Of a DNA stretch of 16,747 bases, positions 1 to 7,600 are shown piece after piece. The notes below the pieces were generated by a model. It was not told the origin of the DNA, did not search any database, and saw nothing but the letters and a program-made list of their open reading frames with translations. A program made the position numbers and the translations under genes. Each line of letters opens with the position of its first letter. Within the stretch, counting starts at the first letter, position 1. This stretch comes from an uncultured Oscillospiraceae bacterium. GTDB taxonomy: Bacteria; Bacillota; Clostridia; Oscillospirales; Ruminococcaceae. The DNA is taken from NCBI GenBank assembly GCA_900543705.1, contig UQSL01000042.1, positions 1 to 16,747 on the forward strand, read 5' to 3'.

Positions 1-182
1 AATATTTCCTACTTAGGGGCTTTTTTGTGCTGTCTGTACATTCTGGGGCAGTTCAGTTCAATCCGCTTTCCGGGGATTTTATTCTCAATACAATACGATT
101 TCTTCCTATCGGATGTCAAAAGCATCCTCTTCTGCTCAGCAGCAATCCCAGTTGTAGAGGACGCGGGAGAAATCCCGGTCTC

Positions 183-461
183 CTAAATCCTTGCGGCATT
201 CTTTTCCTGCCTCCCTGAACAAGTCCGACACAGTTCTGTCCTACGACTAAAACCGGCAAAAAATGCGCAATCCAGGTCCGCAAGTACCTGCTCCTGAAAC
301 GTCCGCTCCTCTTCCACCATCATTGTGAATTCTACGGCTCCCAGGAGAGAAACCGGCTTTGTATCCGATTTCCTCAACAATTCAAACATCGTCTGTGCAT
401 TCTCCAGCACAGGCGGGCGGAGGACGACTGTCTCCCCGTTTTTCAGCTTAAACTCTGTCAG
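183..461 (-). pseudogene. Decayed GNAT-family N-acetyltransferase fragment
   Basis: Reading leftward from about 461, one frame gives a GNAT-like N-terminus: LKNGETVVLRPP, then a helix with LENAQTMFELLRKSD, then EEERTFQEQ. This is the usual start of RimJ/RimL-type acetyltransferases. A good Shine-Dalgarno (GGAGG near 468-472) sits at the right distance from a CTG codon at 459-461, where an ATG would be expected; the next in-frame start is GTG at 408-410. After about residue 65 the frame is lost. A neighbouring frame continues for a short stretch with VVGQNCVGLVQGGRKRM, which resembles the family's next beta strands, and then stops. The acetyl-CoA-binding half is missing. I read it as a remnant lying beyond the terminator of the T-box operon. 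The family call rests on a short N-terminal stretch, so it is tentative. Confidence 0.45.
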
Positions 462-484
462 AAATCCCCTCCTTTTCCTGGTAG

Positions 485-529
485 AAAACCGGATATAGCT
501 TGGAATATCCGCGCCATATCCGGTTTTTT
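485..529. terminator. Bidirectional rho-independent terminator
   Basis: A perfect 12-bp stem pairs AAAACCGGATAT (485-496) with ATATCCGGTTTT (516-527), with a 19-nt loop. On the plus strand it is followed by six Ts. On the minus strand the A-rich arm supplies a U-run of four. It begins two bases past the DUF2461 stop codon (531-533), so it most likely ends the minus-strand T-box operon and separates it from the GNAT remnant. Confidence 0.8.
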
Positions 530-530
530 G

Positions 531-1224
531 CTACTCTCCCGCCTGCAAATGGGGCCTATGGCTTTCCACCTTGCACAGAAAATCATAAAAGGGTTTGAGC
601 GTCTTAAAATCCTCTATCAACTTATTCGCCAGATTATTGGAAAAGATGAGTGGAAAGTCCTTATTTAAGCACTCGGCATCCACGTTTTTCCGATTCAGCC
701 AGTATTGAAGTTCTTCCGGCTGGGTCAGGGAACTTCCTGCGTTTGTATAAATCCCCTTCCAAAGTGAAAACCTTGGATTTCTTCAGGCATTTCTTTGCCT
801 TTTGAAAGGCGGGGTCATGGTGCAAAATCAAATCCCGGTAACTTTCCAGGGACTGGCTGCTCATCTTGTAGTAGCCGCAGCCATAGGAGAGGCCATGCTC
901 GGAGATATCCACAAAGAATCCCGGCAGCCCATCATACAGCTTTTTGTCCCGCATGAAAATGAGCCACATGTTGGCACGGTACAGCATCTTATCCTTGGAA
1001 AACCGGGTATCCCGGTACACTCGGGAGATGGTCTTGCCGGTCTTCGGCTCGGTGATAATCATCGGGTCAATTTCCCGCATCGTCTCTGAAAGCGCAATGC
1101 TCAGCTCGACAAGCGGACGCTGGACCAACTCGTCAAAATCCGCACGGTGTTCGTGAAACCACTCCCGGCTGTTGTGCATTCTGTTTTCAAAAAGAAAATC
1201 CAGTGATTTAGATGAAAATGGCAT
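531..1224 (-). pseudogene. DUF2461 (TIGR02453-type) protein, one-base frameshift
   Basis: The N-terminal three quarters read through as a DUF2461 protein (FLFENRMHNSREWFHEHR, later RVYRDTRFSKDK and GLPGFFVDIS). The function of this family is unknown. After GDLYKRRKFPD (about residue 167) the frame runs into a stop at 661. Removing one base from the GGG run at 722-724 restores a conserved-looking tail (PEELQYWLNRKNVDAE, DFPLIFSNNL, LKPFYDFL) that ends at a TAG at 531-533. That gives about 230 residues, the normal size for the family. The start ATG (1222-1224) overlaps the TAA of the acyl-CoA synthetase by one base, so translation is coupled and the two share an operon. A true frameshift and a sequencing or assembly slip in a short homopolymer cannot be told apart here. 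Confidence 0.85.
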
Positions 1225-2888
1225 TACTCTCCCGCTTTCTGAAAGTTTTCCTGGCGAATCTGTGCGCGGCGGATTTTGCCGCTGATGGTCTTGGGAAGTT
1301 CGGAGACGAACTCCACGATTCTCGGATATTTATAGGGTGCTGTCTGCTTTTTGACGTAATTCTGTAACTCTTTCTTTAGTTCCTCGGACGGCTGGTGGTC
1401 TTTCGTGAGCACAATCGTCGCTTTAACGACCTGTCCGCGCACCGGGTCCGGTGCGCCGGTCACCGCGCACTCGAGCACGCTTGGATGCTCCATCAGCACA
1501 CTTTCAATCTCAAACGGCCCGATTCGGTAGCCAGACGCCTTGATGACGTCGTCCGTACGCCCGACATACCAGAAATAGCCGTCCTCGTCCTTCCACGCGG
1601 TGTCTCCGGTGTGGTACAACCCGTCGTGCCATACGGCTTTGGTCTTTTCCTCATCCCGGTAGTATCCCATGAACAATCCGACCTGCTTTTTGTTTTCCTC
1701 GGTGTGCACGACGATTTCCCCGACGACGCCTGGGGCGACGCTGTTGCCATCCTCATCCACCAAGTCGACATTGTACATCGGAGAGGGCTTGCCCATGGAG
1801 CCGGGCTTTGGCTCCATGCCCTTGAGATTTGCGAGCAGTAGAGTGGTTTCGGTCTGGCCGAAGCCCTCCATCAGCTTGAGGCCGGTGTAGTCCCTAAACC
1901 GGTCGTAAACCTCCGGATTGAGTGCTTCGCCCGCAATGTTCGCATAGCGGACGCTGGAAAAATCGTATCCTTCAATCCCCTCTTTAATAAAGAAGCGGAA
2001 GATGGTCGGCGGCGCACAGAAGGTGGAAATCTTGTACTTTTCAATTAGATGCAGCAAATCCGCCGCCACAAATTTGTCGAAGTCGTAGACAAAGATGGTG
2101 GAACCCACAATCCACTGCCCATAGAGTTTTCCCCATGCCGCCTTACCCCAGCCGGTTTCGGACACGGTCAGGTGAAGCTCGCCCGGTTCCTCGGTATGCC
2201 AGTGGCGCGCCGTGATGATGTGCCCGAGGGAATAAGTGTGGTCATGCATGACCATCTTCGGGTAGCCGGTGGTGCCAGAAGTGAAGTAGAGCAGGAAGGG
2301 GTCGGTCGCCTTGGTATCCCGGCGCTCAAACGTCTCTGGGTACTCCTTGATTTTCTCATCGAAGTTGACCCATCCGTCCCGGTCACCGCCGCGCACCAAA
2401 AACTTGGTGGCAAAGGTAGGGCAATCCGGCTGTGCCTGCTCGGCGTGCTCGGAGACCTCTCCCTCAGCGGTGCACACGATGGCGACTGCATCCGCCGCGT
2501 GGAAGCGGTAGACAAAATCCTTTTTGGTCAGCAGATGAGTCGCGGGGATAGCCACCGCGCCGATTTTGTTGAGTGCCACAAGCGTGTACCAGTACTGATA
2601 GTGGCGTTTGAGCACTACAATGACCTTGTCGCCCTTTTTGATACCGTAATCCGTGAACAAGTTTGCCGCCTGATTGCTCAACCTGCTCATCTGCTCAAAG
2701 GTAAACTCCGCAGTCTCCCCTTCGACATTGCACCAGACCAGTGCCTTGTCGTTCGGAGTCTCCTTTGCCCTGGCGTCTACGACATCATAGCCGAAATTAT
2801 AGTTTTCCGGATAGTGGAGTTCAAAACGGTTGAGGACTCCGTTCTCGTCGAACCCCTCCGTACAAAAGTGCTGATAAAATTCACTCAT
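1224..2888 (-). CDS. AMP-forming acyl-CoA synthetase (ANL superfamily)
   Basis: A complete 554-residue adenylate-forming ligase, which converts a carboxylic acid, ATP and CoA to acyl-CoA, AMP and PPi in the cytoplasm. The ANL motifs appear in order: P-loop YFTSGTTGYPK (201-211), GFGQTE (342-347), YHTGD (425-429), the hinge region GRTDD (443-447), and the C-terminal catalytic lysine in ISGKIRR (about 538). The overall layout resembles medium-chain or acetyl-type synthetases; the acid used cannot be read from sequence. The start is ATG at 2886-2888, preceded by AGGAGG with a 9-base spacing and overlapping the end of the cupin reading frame by 8 bases. A longer reading frame reaches 2963 but has no ribosome binding site there. 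It lies downstream of the T-box leader and an HTH-cupin gene. An aryl or branched acid as substrate is suggested only by the T-box specifier. Confidence 0.93.
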   Translation of the reverse strand: MSEFYQHFCTEGFDENGVLNRFELHYPENYNFGYDVVDARAKETPNDKALVWCNVEGETAEFTFEQMSRLSNQAANLFTDYGIKKGDKVIVVLKRHYQYWYTLVALNKIGAVAIPATHLLTKKDFVYRFHAADAVAIVCTAEGEVSEHAEQAQPDCPTFATKFLVRGGDRDGWVNFDEKIKEYPETFERRDTKATDPFLLYFTSGTTGYPKMVMHDHTYSLGHIITARHWHTEEPGELHLTVSETGWGKAAWGKLYGQWIVGSTIFVYDFDKFVAADLLHLIEKYKISTFCAPPTIFRFFIKEGIEGYDFSSVRYANIAGEALNPEVYDRFRDYTGLKLMEGFGQTETTLLLANLKGMEPKPGSMGKPSPMYNVDLVDEDGNSVAPGVVGEIVVHTEENKKQVGLFMGYYRDEEKTKAVWHDGLYHTGDTAWKDEDGYFWYVGRTDDVIKASGYRIGPFEIESVLMEHPSVLECAVTGAPDPVRGQVVKATIVLTKDHQPSEELKKELQNYVKKQTAPYKYPRIVEFVSELPKTISGKIRRAQIRQENFQKAGE

Positions 2889-3458
2889 TCCCTTTGTCCT
2901 CCTGTTTGTCCTGTGGCTTGAGTACGATTGCCATAAAGATACACGGCTTGCCTCCGGTGGCAATCATGCCATGGCCGTGGCCGGAATCATAATAGATGCA
3001 GTCCCCCTCGTTCAAAATCTCAGTGTGGTCCTCCATCACGACCTTGAGTTGTCCTTCGAGGATGTAATCGAATTCCTGCCCCTCATGGCGGGGAAGATGA
3101 ATCGACTTTTCCTGCTCCTCTTCCATGTAAGGAGCTGTTACGATAAAGGGTTCCGCAGTTTTTTCCTTGAACAGATGAGCGATATGTAAGTACTCAAAGC
3201 CTGCACGGCGCTTGATGGGGATTCCCTATCCAAGGAAAGTTTCGGTGGCTCGCCGGTCAGTAGCTCGACGAGATCGACCCCAAAGCGTTCTGCGCATTTG
3301 TAAAGAAAGGTGAAGGAAAAATCGCTCTTCCCTGCTTCCATCGTCCGGTATTCCTCGACGGTGTGATCGGTAACAGTGGCCATCTCCTCCTCGGAAATTT
3401 CCATGATTTCCCGCAGCGTCCTAATTCGTTCAGCAATCTCAGCTATTTTTACATTCAC
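2881..3458 (-). pseudogene. XRE HTH-cupin transcriptional regulator, split by a frameshifting deletion
   Basis: The first part starts at GTG (3456-3458) with AGGAGG eight bases upstream and encodes an XRE-type helix-turn-helix (about residues 5-70, ending VDLVELLTGEPPKLS). It then runs out of frame to a TAA at 3138-3140. The second frame holds a cupin barrel: IKRRAGFEYLHIAHLF, TAEPFIVTAPY, HEGQEFDYILEG, EGDCIYYDSGHGHGM, ending at 2881. Family members are single proteins of about 180-190 residues with both halves. The joint near 3219-3228 seems to lack roughly 19-20 bases, so this is a deletion and not a homopolymer slip. The cupin half has an ATG at 3126, 11 bases after the HTH stop but without a clear Shine-Dalgarno, so coupled translation of two halves is possible but unproven. 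It is the first gene after the T-box and probably once regulated the synthetase locus. Confidence 0.8.
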
Positions 3459-3485
3459 AGCAGATTCCTCCTAATCATCGATAAA

Positions 3486-3526
3486 ATACAAAAACCCGTC
3501 CCACACTTTTCAAGTATGGGACGGGT
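3486..3526 (-). terminator. T-box regulated terminator
   Basis: On the minus strand a near-perfect stem of about 14 bp (AACCCGTCCCATACT pairing with AGTGTGGGACGGGTT, one G-U) is closed by a small A-rich loop and followed by a T-rich run. It lies directly after the T-box element and about 30 bases before the regulator start codon. Its 5' arm begins just after the antiterminator bulge, as is standard for T-box switches. With no terminator visible between gph and the leader, it may also stop read-through from the upstream operon. Confidence 0.92.
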
Positions 3527-3772
3527 TATGAATTCTCATTCCCGTGGTACCACCCAAATTGCACTTCTTCAAGTGCCGCTCAAGACTCCAGCAAGCCTGT
3601 GGCCTTAACGCGGCCGCACGGGGGCACTTACTAAAAGCAGTTTCGTTCAGTCCCCGGCTGTAGAGGGATTCGAAAAGGAGCGTTTTTACCGGTTCACACC
3701 AAACCCCGGCTCTCTGAAAAAACGTAAATTCCAGTTCCTGTCTCTGTCATCGCCATTTTGTGGGCTATCGTT
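3490..3772 (-). promoter_or_regulatory. T-box leader, likely tRNA-Phe responsive
   Basis: The minus-strand leader shows the T-box order of elements. The Stem I distal part reads CAGAGAGCCGG, then TTTGGTGTGAACCGG, with flanking helix ACGTTTTT/AAAAACG. Central helices follow. The T-box sequence GGGTGGTACCACGGG (3541-3555) and a terminator close the leader. The UGGU of the T-box can pair with an ACCA tRNA end. The specifier side of Stem I reads CTCCTTTTCGAATCC. In T-boxes the codon precedes the loop-E GAA, which gives UUC (Phe) followed by a purine; shifting by one base gives UUU, also Phe. Leu codons (CTC, CTT) lie a few bases upstream and cannot be fully excluded. Uncharged tRNA would favour the antiterminator and turn on the HTH-cupin and acyl-CoA synthetase genes. 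The element type is secure; the amino acid is moderately secure. Confidence 0.93.
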
Positions 3773-3778
3773 TTTTAA

Positions 3779-3807
3779 ATCTTAACGCGGGAGAAGAAAA
3801 AAGTCAA
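3779..3807 (-). promoter_or_regulatory. Sigma-A promoter for the T-box operon
   Basis: On the minus strand TTGACT (3802-3807) and TAAGAT (3779-3784) are separated by exactly 17 bases. The -35 box overlaps the gph stop codon. Transcription would begin near 3772, just ahead of the T-box leader. Confidence 0.8.
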
Positions 3808-4457
3808 GCGGTCTGAATGATTTTTTTTAGTTCTTTTGCATGGTGGGCAATGTAATCCGCCCCATTTTCGACAAGTTCCCTCTCTTCTCGAAAGCCCCAG
3901 GTCACTCCTACACCCGCCACGCCGAGATTTTTCGCAGTGAGCATGTCCACCCCGGAATCCCCGACAAACAGGCAGTTTGATTTGTTTGCCTGCATCTGCG
4001 AGATTGCATAATTCGCCTGGGCCGGGTCAGGCTTGGTTGGAAATTCGGCCCGGTTGCCGAGCACGACGGAAAATTCATGTTCTGCAAACAGGCGCTCCAC
4101 AATCTGCACAACGAACTCATGCGGCTTGTTGGAGAGCACCGCCGTCTGGATTCCCTGCTCTTTGAGCCACTGAAGCAATTCGGGAATTCCCTCATATGCA
4201 TGTGTCTTGTCAAAACAATGGGCGTCGTAGTAGGCGTTAAAGCCCGCCTTGACTGTGGCAAAGTTCTCCGGTGTATTGTAATTTCCAAGTGCGCGTTCAA
4301 TGAGCTTGTTCGCCCCATTGCCGACAAAATAACGGTATTTTTCCAGTGGATGCGTCTCAAAACCCTCCTGTGCGAGCGCATGGTTGGTCGCATTTGCCAA
4401 ATCCTCCAGAGAATTTATCAGTGTTCCGTCCAAGTCAAAGATTACTGTTTTTATCAT
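3804..4457 (-). CDS. gph: HAD-family phosphatase, phosphoglycolate phosphatase-like
   Basis: A 217-residue HAD subfamily IA hydrolase with all four motifs: DLDGTL (8-13, nucleophile Asp8), SNK (109-111), KPDP (142-145) and GDSGVD (166-171). A helical cap lies between motifs I and II (about residues 15-85). Members hydrolyse phosphoglycolate, PPi or other small phosphoesters; the substrate cannot be fixed from sequence, so the symbol is a family label. The start is ATG at 4455-4457, with GAGGG seven bases upstream. It follows polC by 226 bases in the same direction and ends inside the -35 box of the T-box promoter. No terminator follows it, so its transcript probably runs into the T-box leader. 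Confidence 0.88.
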   Translation of the reverse strand: MIKTVIFDLDGTLINSLEDLANATNHALAQEGFETHPLEKYRYFVGNGANKLIERALGNYNTPENFATVKAGFNAYYDAHCFDKTHAYEGIPELLQWLKEQGIQTAVLSNKPHEFVVQIVERLFAEHEFSVVLGNRAEFPTKPDPAQANYAISQMQANKSNCLFVGDSGVDMLTAKNLGVAGVGVTWGFREERELVENGADYIAHHAKELKKIIQTA

Positions 4458-4683
4458 GTCAATCCCTCTTTTTTAACAATGTGGCTTTATAAAATACGCT
4501 GTATCTCCTGCTGAGCGCACTCGTGTAATCCCTTAACATGTGTGGTAGGTACGCCTGCATGCCGGCCGTCAAACCATCCCAAGACAGTTCTTTGTCCCCC
4601 GTGCACGACAGCGGGGACTATTCCCCATTTCCCAGCGGGGATACCGCCAAAATAGTGCGGGTTTCCCCGAGCTGTGCTAGTCC
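4458..4683 (-). other. polC-gph intergenic region with two tandem hairpins
   Basis: There is no gene in this 226-base gap. On the minus strand it holds a short CGGG-GAAA-CCCG hairpin just after polC. Two related stems follow, TCCCC/GGGGA (4622-4641) and GTCCCC/GGGGAC (4594-4618), and both 5' arms continue CCCCGCTG. None has a U-tract, so I do not call them terminators. I saw no convincing promoter for gph here; TATAAA near 4486 has no matching -35 box. Confidence 0.5.
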
Positions 4684-7600
4684 TTAGAAAAAGGTCATCT
4701 GGCTGCTTTTAGGCAAATCGCCGAACACGTCTGCGTCCTCGAGAATCTGGATAACGCCCTTACCAACACCGGAACGGGTGCTCACCTCGTCGCAGGAGAT
4801 GTATTCTCCCTGCTTGCCGGCCTCTGCCAGGCTTTGTGCTGCGGCAAGACCGAGCCCCTTAAGGGCGTTGAACGGCAGGCGGATTTTCCCATCCTCAATC
4901 TGATAGACAGAGGCGTCCGACTTATAGAGATCAACCGGCAAAAACTCAAACCCGCGGCAGAGCATCTCGTTAATAATCTGTAAGGTCGTGTACTGATCCT
5001 CTTCCTTGGCGGTACGCTCGTTGCCCTTGGCTTTGAGCGCGTCCATTTTCATGCGGACATTTGCCTTGCCGCGAACCGCGGCCTCCGCATCCAAATCTTC
5101 CCCGCGCACAGTGAAGAACGCCGCATAGTATTCGAGTGGCTGATGTACCTTGTACCAGCCCAGCCGAATCGCCGCAATAACATAGGCCGCCGCATGCGCT
5201 TTTGGGAACATGTACTTGATTTTCAGACAGCTGTCGATGTACCACTGCGGCACGTCGTGCTCCTTCATCGCCTGAATATGCTCTTCTGTAAGAAGCTTGG
5301 GCGCCTTTCCCTTACGAGTAATCTCCATGATTTTAAACGCCATACTCGGGTCAAGCCCCTTGTGCATCAATGTGGTCATGATGCTGTCACGCGTTCCGAT
5401 GACATGCCCGATGTCACAGGTGCCTGCCTTAATTAAATCCTGCGCGTTGCCAAGCCAGACATCCGTGCCGTGGGACAATCCCGAAATCTGGAGCAGGTCG
5501 GAGAAGCACTTCGGCTGGCAGTCGACGAGCATCTGGCGGACAAAGTTGGTGCCCATCTCCGGCAGGGAGAGGGTTCCCGTCTGACTTCCGATTTCCTCCG
5601 GGGTCACGCCAAGTGCTTCGGTGCTCGTAAACAGGCTCATGACCTCGGGGTCGCTCATCGAAACCGAGGTGACTGGAATCCCGGTCATATTCTCCAGATG
5701 CTTATACAGGGTCGGTACATCGTGTCCGAGTATGTCGAGCTTTAAAATTGTATCGTGCAGGGAGTGGAAGTCGAAGTGAGTCGTCACAATATCCGATCCG
5801 ACCGAGTCGGCCGGATGCTGTACCGGTGTGAAATCATATACCTCGTAGTCGCTCGGAACGACGACCATACCGCCCGGATGCTGGCCCGTCGTCCTCTTGA
5901 CGCCGGTGCAGCCGATGGTCAGGCGGTTTTCCTCCGCCCGATGCACCACCTTGCCTCGTTCCTCCAGGTATTTCTTGACATATCCATAGGCCGTCTTGTC
6001 CGCGACACTCGCGATGGTTCCGGCCTTGAACACGTGGTCGGAGCCGAACAGTTCTTCCGTGTACTTGTGGGCAGTCGCCTGGTAGTCGCCGGAGAAGTTC
6101 AGGTCAATATCCGGCGACTTATCGCCGTGGAAGCCCAAGAAGGTTTCAAACGGGATGTCATGCCCGTCCCGGTTCATCGGAGTTCCGCACGAGGGACAGT
6201 CCTTCGGGGGCAGGTCAAAGCCGGAACCGACACTGCCGTCCATGATGAATTCACTGTGCTTGCAGTTTGGGCAGACATAGTGAGGTGCGAGTGGGTTTAC
6301 TTCCGAAATGCCGGCCATGATGGCGACAAAGGAGGAGCCGACAGAACCACGGGAACCGACCAGATACCCGTCGCTCTCCGATTTTGCCACCAGCTTCTGC
6401 GCAATGATGTAGAGTACCGCAAACCCGTGCTTGATAATGGAGTCAAGCTCCTTTTGCAGGCGGTTTGCCACATATTCCGGCACTGGATCCCCGTAAATTT
6501 CTTTCGCCTTGTTCCAAGTGATGCGCTGCAGCTCTTCCTCCGAGCCCTCAATCGTCGGGGTATAGGTTCCCATCGGGAACGGGCGAATGTCCTCAATCTG
6601 ATCAGCAATTTTGTTGGTGTTAGTGATGACGATTTCGCGTGCCTTTTCCTCCCCTAGGTAAGAAAACTCCGCAAGCATTTCATCCGTGGTGCGGAAAAAC
6701 AGCGGAGGCTGGTTCGCCGCATCCTTGAAGCCCTGGCCGGACATTAGGATTTCGCGGAAAATCGCGTCTTTCTCATCCATAAAATGTACGTCGCAGGTCG
6801 CGACGACCGGGATGCCAAGCTTCTCGCCCAGGCGGACGATGGTGCGGTTCATCTCCTGAATTGCGCGTTCATCCGGGACAAGCCCTTCGCGCACCATGAA
6901 CAGGTTATTGGCGACCGGCTGGATTTCCAGAAAATCATAGAACTTCGCAATTGCACACAAATCCCCCCAGCTTTTACCGTTTAAGACTGCACGGTATAGC
7001 TCGCCGCTTTCGCAGGCCGAGCCGATAAGCAGCCCTTCCCGCAGGTTTTCCAGCTCACTGCGGGGGATTCTGGGCTTTTTGTAGAAGTATTTCAGATGGG
7101 AATAGGAGATAAGTTTATAGAGGTTTTTCAGCCCCTTCTGGTTTTTGACGAGCAAAATCATATGGTAGGGGCGCTGGCTCTTGAAGTCCCCGCTTGACAA
7201 TGCCTTGTTGATACCGTCTACCGAAGTGATACCCTTCTCTTTCAGCCGTTTTAGCATGTCGAGGAATACCTTCGCCGTTACCTCTGCATCATCGCAGGCA
7301 CGGTGATGGTGAAACGGTCCAACCTTCAGGTGATTGACCAAGGTGTCAAGCTTATAGTTGCGAAGCCCCGGATACAGCGCCTTCGCCGCGACCAGTGTGT
7401 CAACCGAGCTGTAGGGATAGTTCATCCCGCAGCGGGTCGCTGCAGCACGGATAAACCCGGTGTCAAAGTCCGCGTTGTGTGCGACGAGTACCGCATCCGG
7501 CCCGATAAACTCATGGAACTGCCGGAGGGCCTCCGCCTCCTTGGGTGCGTCCTTGACCATCTCGTCCGTAATGCCGGTCAAATCCACGATTTTGGCGGGA

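Noticed and set aside
1..182. Gene at the left edge
   Set aside because: Short plus-strand reading frame without a ribosome site or recognisable sequence; a GGGGC followed by six Ts near 16-27 could be the tail of a terminator but its upstream arm is outside the window.
2049..2921. 290-codon plus-strand reading frame
   Set aside because: It lies wholly antisense to the acyl-CoA synthetase, whose motifs are complete; the translated sequence has no recognisable domain.
4650..4683. Terminator after polC
   Set aside because: The CGGG-GAAA-CCCG hairpin has only four strong pairs and no U-run, so I do not call it a terminator.
4458..4683. Promoter for gph
   Set aside because: TTGACG and TATAAA-like strings occur but none pair at 16-18 bases; transcription from the polC operon is enough.
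5755..6657. 300-codon plus-strand reading frame
   Set aside because: Antisense to the polymerase and PHP region of polC, which is conserved and intact; a by-product of codon bias.
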